A stretch of DNA of 64,000 bases. Source: Mallotus nudiflorus (taxonomy: Eukaryota; Streptophyta; Magnoliopsida; Malpighiales; Euphorbiaceae). Numbering within the stretch: position 1 is the first letter of the stretch; every line of letters begins with the position of its first letter. Shown in pieces: positions 58,685 to 64,000 of the stretch. The position numbers and the translations under genes are program-made. The notes beneath the pieces are model-generated. The model made no database searches. It saw only the letters and a list, made by a program, of their open reading frames with translations, and was not told the origin of the DNA. Location: the NCBI GenBank assembly GCA_947683625.1, contig CANTUR010000835.1:62001-126000 (forward strand), in the 5' to 3' direction.

Positions 58685-60230
58685 TTACTCTAATAGGAAT
58701 TTAAGGCTGTGATGATCTGTCTTGATTAAAAAGTGCTTGTGAGAAATGTAGTGGACCCATTTCTTCACTCTATAAACCACTGCTAAGAGCTCCTTTTCGT
58801 ACATAGAGAGAGATAGGTGCCTTGAAGAAAGTGCTTTGCTGATATATGTAATAGGATGAAATTCCTGCATAAGAACTTCTTCAATACTTGAATCACATTC
58901 ATCAGTTTCTATTATAAACAATTTCTCATGTGAGAGTAAGGCCAAAATTAGAGTTGTAACCAATGCATTCTGTAAAGCAAAAAATGCCTTCTCTGCTGCA
59001 AGAGTCCACACAAAGTTATCCTTTTTAAGAAGTTCAGTTAAAGGTTTACTTATTATCCCATAACCTTTAATAAACCTCCTATAATAACTAGATAGGCCCA
59101 AAAACTCTCTCAATTGCTTTAAATTCCTAGGAATTAGCTAATTTGCTATAACTTCTAGCTTCTTTGGATTAGTAGCTACTCCCGCGGCACAAATAATATG
59201 AGCCAGATATTCGATAGAGAGCTCACCAAATAAGCACTTACTCTTCTTAGTAAAGAGTTGATGTTCTTATAGCTTTTAAAACACAGTTCGTAAATGATTA
59301 AGGTGAGTTTGCATATCTCTACTGTAGATAAGTATATCATCAAAGAAAACCAGCATAAATTTCCTTAAAAAAGGCCTAAATATCTCATTAATTAGGCTTT
59401 GGAAGGTTGAGGGTGCATTTGTGAGCCCAAAGGGCATAACCACAAACTCATAAAGCCCATCATGTGATGTAAAAGTTGTCTTATGAATGTCTTCAGTGTA
59501 CATTCTAATTTGGTGGTAGCCTGATCTAAAGTCAATTTTAAAAAAGATGGTGGCACCATGAAGTTCATCTAGCAACTCTTCAATCACAGGTATAGGAAAC
59601 CTATCCTTAATAGTTTGCTTGTTTAATTCCCTATAGTCTATACACATCCTCTAACTATTATCTTTTTTTACTAGTACTATAGGGATGAAAAGGGACTGAC
59701 ATTAGGTTGTATAATACTCTTTTGTAGTAATTCTTGGATCATGTTTTCTACGGCTGTCTTTTGAATTAAGGAATGCTTGTAGGGTCTAATGTTTACTGCT
59801 TTTGACCCTTCAATCAAAGGAATTCTATGATCCTGAACCCTATGTGGAGGTAATTCTATTGGTTCCTCGAATAAACAACCAAAATCTTACAGTAATTGAG
59901 TGAGTTTAGGGTCAGTTACTATAGCAACTAATGGAAAATCCTAGGGAAGTCCTGGAGAAAATCCTAGGGACTCTTGCACCTGAATAGTGTAAGCAAAGGT
60001 CGACTGATGCTGTAGTAATTTAGCCATAGTATTCTCTGAAATAAGTTGCATAGTAGAGAATTTTCCCCAAGAAATTTGTATTCCTTACCATTAACAATAA
60101 AGGACATACAAAGTTGCTTAAAGTTCCAAATGATATTACCTAACATAGATAGCCATTGCACACCCAATACCATTTCACAGCCTCCCAAAGCCATAACATA
60201 GAAATTAGCCTCAAAACTTTGTCCCTGCAT
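58685..60230 (-). pseudogene. Decayed Gypsy pol of element H
   Basis: Protease region 60230-59964 has ALGGCEMVLGVQWLSMLGNI, the end of a retropepsin domain. Reverse transcriptase 59647-59276 is a well-kept frame: MCIDYRELNKQTIKDRFPIP, FKIDFRSGYHQI, FVVMPFGLTNAPSTFQ and catalytic VFFDDILIYS. RNase H 59113-58685: FLGLSSYYRRFIKGYG, ALSSRHLSLSMYEKELLAVV, FLIKTDHHSLKFLLE; in place of the usual second aspartate DASxxGIG it has DECDSSIEEVL. Upstream and downstream, the frame is broken repeatedly. The integrase continues below 58685 as fragments. Confidence 0.9.
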
Positions 60231-60494
60231 TTCCCAACAAAATTATTTGCAAATATAAGAGCATTTAATTTCTTACCCATATACAATAGTAATATTCACA
60301 GGAGAAATTAATTGTAACTTAAAACCCAGTCCCTTAGCTACTGTAAAATCTAGAAAATTATTAGTATGTATAAACTCTATCAATAAGTGGAGCATCTTCT
60401 TTTTATAATTCCCAATTAATCTCATCATATGATATGACCTTTCAGTGAATCCCGATAAGGCATATAGTGATATAATTGGCCCAACATCAGCATT

Positions 60495-61466
60495 TTATTC
60501 ATTATTCCATAAGAAAACTTCATCTCTAGATTCTACCTTTTCCTCAGGGTAATCCTGCACAACAACCATATGCAGATGTTTTTTCTTACATTTATGGCCA
60601 TGCATAAATTTTTCATCATACAAAAAACTGAGTTTCTTAACCTGCTTCTCATTTAATTGCTCATTAGATAATCTTCTGGTCCTCGAAGGCAAAAATTTGG
60701 GGTTGTTTTGGGTTTGCATAGGAATGGTTTTAGTATTGCTAGCATATGTGTGTTAAAATGTTTGAGTTGGGGCAGGTAGTAGTAGTGGCTTGAGGTTTGA
60801 TGCAATCGTTTTGGTATTAAAAAAAGTATTTAAAGAAGAATTTGTAGTTGGGTGAAATCTGTTTAGGTAGGATTTTGGAGATTTAGTGGAAAAAAGGTAT
60901 GAGTCTTGTAGCCTAGCTAGTGCATATGCCTGCTGTAATGATTTAGGACCAAACATCCTTACCGGAATTCTTATCTCATCCTTAAGCTCACTCAAGAAGC
61001 AACTCAAGGCATAAACCTCAGTCAATATGACTTTGTGAGACAAAATGTCAAATTCCTCTAAATACTCTTGAAGAGATCCTATTTATGCTAATCCCTTAAG
61101 GTCTCCCATAGGATCCTCATAAACTTGCTCCCTAAAACAACCCTTGAGAGTAGTCAGATACTCCTCCCATGGTGGTTCTTCTCCTCGATTTCTATTCTTC
61201 ATATAGGATTGATGCCACTACAAAGCTCTTCCCTCCAGATGTATCGCTGTTAATTTTACTTTAGCATGATGTGGAGTGAAGTCTATTTGGAAAAATCTCT
61301 TACACTTGAATAACCAGCCTTTCAAATCCTCTCCATTGAATATGGGAAATTCAATCTTGGTAAATCTAGGAGCCATTTGGTAGGTGTTATAGGCTGGTGT
61401 TTGAGGGTGAGTTGTTTGGTGCAATTGATTTATGAGGTCAATGAATGGAGGAGCTATAGGGTGCAA
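60495..61466 (-). pseudogene. Gypsy gag remnant of element H
   Basis: Frames 61466-61218 (MAPRFTKIEFPIFNGEDLKG, WLFKCKRFFQIDFTP), 61043-60753 (LSCFLSELKDEIRIPVRMFG, LQQAYALARLQD) and 60719-60495 (RTRRLSNEQLNEKQVKKLSF, HGHKCKKKHLH) follow a standard Gypsy gag. The zinc knuckle normally reading CFxCDEKFxxGHxCK has lost its first two cysteines (SFLYDEKF). Frames are separated by frameshifts, so gag is not made. Confidence 0.85.
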
Positions 61467-61847
61467 TGGTGGTGTATTGATTATGTTTTAGGTATTTTGG
61501 TTCTAAACATCTGGGTTTTGTGGGTGGAGGGCTGGGTTTTGGACAAAGGTTTTTGGAGCAACAAGGTTTTAGGTGTTGTTAGCTAGTGACGACAAAGTAG
61601 AGGGTGGCTGCGATTGAGGGGTAATAGAAGAGATAAGAGTCTTCAAGTCACTGAACATACCCGTGAATAATTCCTCTTGCCTTTTGTTTTTTTCTTATAT
61701 CATTCCTTTAACCATGTTCTTAATGGATTCCTCCATTTTTTTTGTTCCTGCAATCTTGTATTTTCAGCTATAGACATTGCGCAATGATTTGGATATTAGG
61801 GAAATAGTCACTGGTTTAGGCGAGAGAATCGATGCTCTGACACCAAA

Positions 61848-62110
61848 AGATCCAACCAAAAAGTTGAATCAGCTAAAGAAAGAAGAAATGAGGGGAAAAG
61901 AAAGAGAAGACTCAGAGAATTAAGAGAGAGAAGATCAATTTCATTCAATAAGCATGATTGTTTCTTGGCACAAGCCTTACAATATAAACGTTGCAAAGCC
62001 TTGGCAGTATTTGCTAGTTAAGATAGAAATAACAGAATAAAGTAACTATAACAGCTCATATAACTAATTGACAGCTAATATTCAGCTCTCCAATTTTGTT
62101 GAACATAGCA
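61848..62110 (-). repeat. 5' LTR of Gypsy element H
   Basis: Plus-strand AGATCCAACC to GAACATAGCA, about 263 bp; the TG at its left end has decayed, so the first base is inferred from alignment with 54119. Confidence 0.88.
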
Positions 62111-62230
62111 TCATATGCAGCAATAGAACTACTCTTCTTAGTATCAACATGAAATGTGACATTGTCTTGACACTTATTAGTAGATGAAATCCTTGAGAGT
62201 GCTGATATTCTATGATCAAACCCTGTTACC
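62111..62230 (-). pseudogene. DHHA1 pseudogene, third exon, upstream half (DHH-like motif)
   Basis: After TTAATTATAG the minus strand reads VTGFDHRISALSRISSTNKC, QDNVTFHVDTKKSSSIAAYD before Gypsy element H begins. GFDHR is in the position of the DHH motif. The frame is open. Bases 62111-62115 are the TCATA duplication. Confidence 0.85.
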
Positions 62231-62362
62231 CTATAATTAAAAAAATAAAAAATAAAAAATAAAAACAAATAAAGAAACCCACTAAAGTTAATATCTTGAT
62301 TAGCATTCACAAAAGAAAACATCCAAAAACGAACGCAAAACTAATCGCAAAGCTAAACTTAC

Positions 62363-62464
62363 TTGCACATTGTTTGCTTTGAAAGCAAAGTAGCAAATCC
62401 TGGTGGACCAACAAAATAAAAAAGATAACATCTTCCAAGTCCTTCAAAGCACAAATCTTGAATC
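62363..62464 (-). pseudogene. DHHA1 pseudogene, second exon
   Basis: Between TTTGTGCAG and GTAAGT the minus strand reads IQDLCFEGLGRCYLFYFVGP PGFATLLSKQTMCK, with one base joining exon 1 and two joining exon 3 in phase. The GLGRCYLFYFVGPPGF segment corresponds to the strand before the DHH motif in this plant family. No stop. Confidence 0.82.
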
Positions 62465-62598
62465 CTGCACAAACCCATTATCGTATAGAAGAGTTGTAAT
62501 CTATTTTAGGTAAAAATTAGAATCCTGTACAACCTCAGTATCAAATACAGAGTTAGAATCCATTTGGGTATATAAAAAAAATCAAGAAAATGTCGTAC

Positions 62599-62852
62599 CT
62601 GAAGGGATGAATGGAAGAGAAGGGCAAGATAAGGCAAGGGCGATCGAAATGAGAGTGGAAAAGCTTAGCAAATAGAGCAGAGAAAGAAGGGCAACTATAT
62701 AGGACTAAAGTTTGAACATTTTCTTCTCCTCTTGCTTTTGCTATTGCTTCCAAAGCTGTATCTGATCGAAATCCATTGGCTTTAACATATGGATCTAAGA
62801 ATAAAGTGACAAAAAAGGTGCTTTTCCATCTTATGGGCATTGACAGAGCCAT
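62599..62852 (-). pseudogene. DHHA1 pseudogene, first exon
   Basis: The ATG at 62852 starts MALSMPIRWKSTFF, and the frame runs open through NGFRSDTALEAIAKARGEEN, VQTLVLYSCPSFSALFAKLF, HSHFDRPCLILPFSSIHPF to the donor GTACGA. The VLYSCPSFSA...LCLILPFSS pattern is the first strand region of the family, where a CPDG-like motif is usual. Taken alone, exons 1-3 are uninterrupted, so inactivation may be due mainly to the insertion of element H. Confidence 0.8.
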
Positions 62853-64000
62853 TAAAACGCTACAGACGCTGCAAATGGATAAAGAGAATGCGGCTGTTTA
62901 GTGTTGAGCCTAGTTTTCCATTTATAGCGCCTTTGGCCTGCTAAAATGTATTGTCGTTCGATGTAAAACGATTTGTCGTTAGCTAATCTCTAACTTGTCA
63001 TTTGTGTTTCATCCTAAATTTTATACTCAGTGAATGCAGTACCTAGCAGCAGTCTGTTTTCACGAGCACTTACATCGTTTTGATCCTTAAGGGGCCTGTT
63101 TCCGCTTACGTCGTTTTGATCCTTAAGAGGCCTGTTTCCACCAGCAGTGCATGGTGGCATCAAAAGAGACCTGAGTATAGCCTGATTGAACTGGTGACGA
63201 CATCAGCAGGCAGCAATTTAGTGCTAGCTCTTAAATATTTGGATTTTTTACTCAGTTACTTGTTACAATGACAACAATGTAATTAGCACTTCACATCTTT
63301 AACAGAATCTGAAGATTGAAATTGTAGCTTTTGTTTGCAATCTAATTAATTCTTTTTTTTCCCTTTTTAAACTAGGTGAGATAATGCCACAAAAAGGCTT
63401 TCAAGATGTAAGAGTTGTTTTTAATTAAGCAAGTTGCTTGGGTTCAAATGTGGTGTATGCGGAAAGTTAAATTAGTAGTTGGAGACTTTTACTCAAATTG
63501 AACTAAATTAGTTAGAGTCCAGTAGACTTTGAATAATAGTAGCTTACATTAAAAAGAAAAAAAAAATGCAAGGTATAATGCAAGAAACATTTCTATGGAG
63601 GCCACACAAATTTAAAATGCAAGGTATAATGGCCTGCAACACAGGCCATGGAACACTCGGATTTTATCTTCTGTTTCAGGGGAATTATAAAACATAGTCT
63701 ATTGGATGGTTAAGAGGTGGTTTTCAAAGGAGAGACAAACCTACGCGGCAACAGAGCCATTAGAGGCCACATTTTCCCAAGTCATCGAAAGAGGTCAACG
63801 TGTGGAGTGGTTCTGAATTTTCTCAACTTATCATTCGCCATAGCTTTATCTGGTTACCTCAGCTGAATTGACTTAATGTTTTGAAAAGTCAATGAGAAAT
63901 GGAAGTGCTAGGAATTGCCAGAATCAAGTTGACGCAGTAGTGCAGACGTTACAAGTCTCTTCGCTGGCAAATTTAAGAGACTTAACCTTATTTGCTCTTT
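62853..64000. other. Upstream region of the DHHA1 pseudogene
   Basis: About 1.1 kb with no supported gene. The first few hundred bases are presumably the promoter of the minus-strand gene. It contains a 36-bp tandem repeat at 63069-63140 and two copies of AAATGCAAGGTATAATG near 63565 and 63616. Confidence 0.5.
63069..63140. repeat. 36-bp tandem repeat, two units
   Basis: Units at 63069-63104 and 63105-63140 begin CTTACATCGTTTTGATCC and CTTACGTCGTTTTGATCC and differ at four positions. A decayed third half-unit (CTGTTTTCACGAG) precedes them. Confidence 0.9.

Larger units (their letters stand above)
54119..62110 (-). mobile_element. Ty3/Gypsy LTR retrotransposon (element H) with nested solo LTRs
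   Basis: 7992 bp on the minus strand, with 263-bp LTRs at 54119-54381 (3') and about 61848-62110 (5'), a primer site beside the 5' LTR (minus-strand TTGGTGTCAGAGC) and a purine tract (plus-strand GTCTTCCCCTTAAG) beside the 3' LTR. Perfect 5-bp duplications TCATA flank it (54114-54118, 62111-62115). It disrupts the third exon of the DHHA1 gene. Two solo LTRs (55415-55944 and 56011-58174) are inserted in its integrase region; without them the element is about 5.3 kb. Confidence 0.93.
41163..62852 (-). pseudogene. DHH/DHHA1-domain protein pseudogene, whole span
   Basis: Seven pieces on the minus strand give, in order, an N-terminal DHH-type phosphoesterase region and a C-terminal DHHA1 domain, with good splice sites: 62852-62599, 62464-62363, 62230-62111 joined to 54118-54074, 50701-50522, 41783-41701, 41451-41358 and 41252-41163. 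DHH proteins hydrolyse phosphodiester or phosphoanhydride bonds; the plant members of this type are little characterised and I infer function only by fold. The DHH motif is reduced to GFDHR, which is also the form I recall for this plant family. Insertions: Gypsy H in the third exon, a 3.3 kb solo LTR and Copia A2 in introns. One exon between 50522 and 41783 seems missing, and two stops lie in the last exons. Not functional. Confidence 0.78.

Noticed and set aside
1..64000. CRISPR arrays, bacterial operons, tRNA or rRNA genes
   Set aside because: None seen on either strand; only tRNA-complementary primer sites of retrotransposons occur.

Overview
This is a eukaryotic, almost certainly eudicot plant, nuclear window. 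It is AT-rich, has spliced plant gene families, and is dominated by LTR retrotransposons. No gene in it looks intact. Three kinds of host gene remain, all broken: (1) two tandem remnants of a malectin-like receptor kinase (CrRLK1L/FERONIA type) on the + strand at 1380-13762 and 14665-15558; (2) an oligopeptide transporter (OPT) gene on the + strand at 15835-35222; (3) a DHH/DHHA1-domain protein gene on the - strand running from 62852 down to 41163. The species cannot be named from the sequence alone.

Layout. 1-1310 is the end of a Copia element (family A) running off the left edge. The first receptor kinase follows; it is interrupted by a 4.4 kb non-coding insert or intron (2726-7110) and by a complete Copia element (B, 7481-12829) flanked by the 5-bp duplication GAAAT. 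The OPT gene is split by a truncated Copia remnant (about 16147-17610), a terminal-inverted-repeat element that carries pieces of other genes (19627-22250), a complete Copia element inside an exon (C, 23349-28513) and a Ty3/Gypsy element in an intron (D, 28981-34463). A chromodomain-type Gypsy element (E, 35531-41080) lies between the OPT and DHHA1 genes. The DHHA1 gene is stretched to about 21.7 kb by a Copia element (A2, 42341-49607, itself carrying a 1991-bp solo LTR), a 3261-bp solo LTR (50741-54001) and a Gypsy element (H, 54119-62110) that sits in an exon and itself contains two solo LTRs.

How it fits together. Most insertions can be delimited by TG...CA ends, LTR pairs and target-site duplications, so the order of events can be read: host genes first, then the primary elements, then solo LTRs nested in them. 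Several stops in the host pseudogenes are what C-to-T change would give, as expected of methylated, silenced chromatin. The most unusual single signal is in Copia element C: where the other elements have a primer-binding site matching initiator tRNA-Met, C has a 15-base stretch exactly complementary to its own LTR, suggesting self-priming.

Everything was read by eye. Family assignments come from recognisable motifs, not database searches, and boundaries without a matching target-site duplication are approximate.
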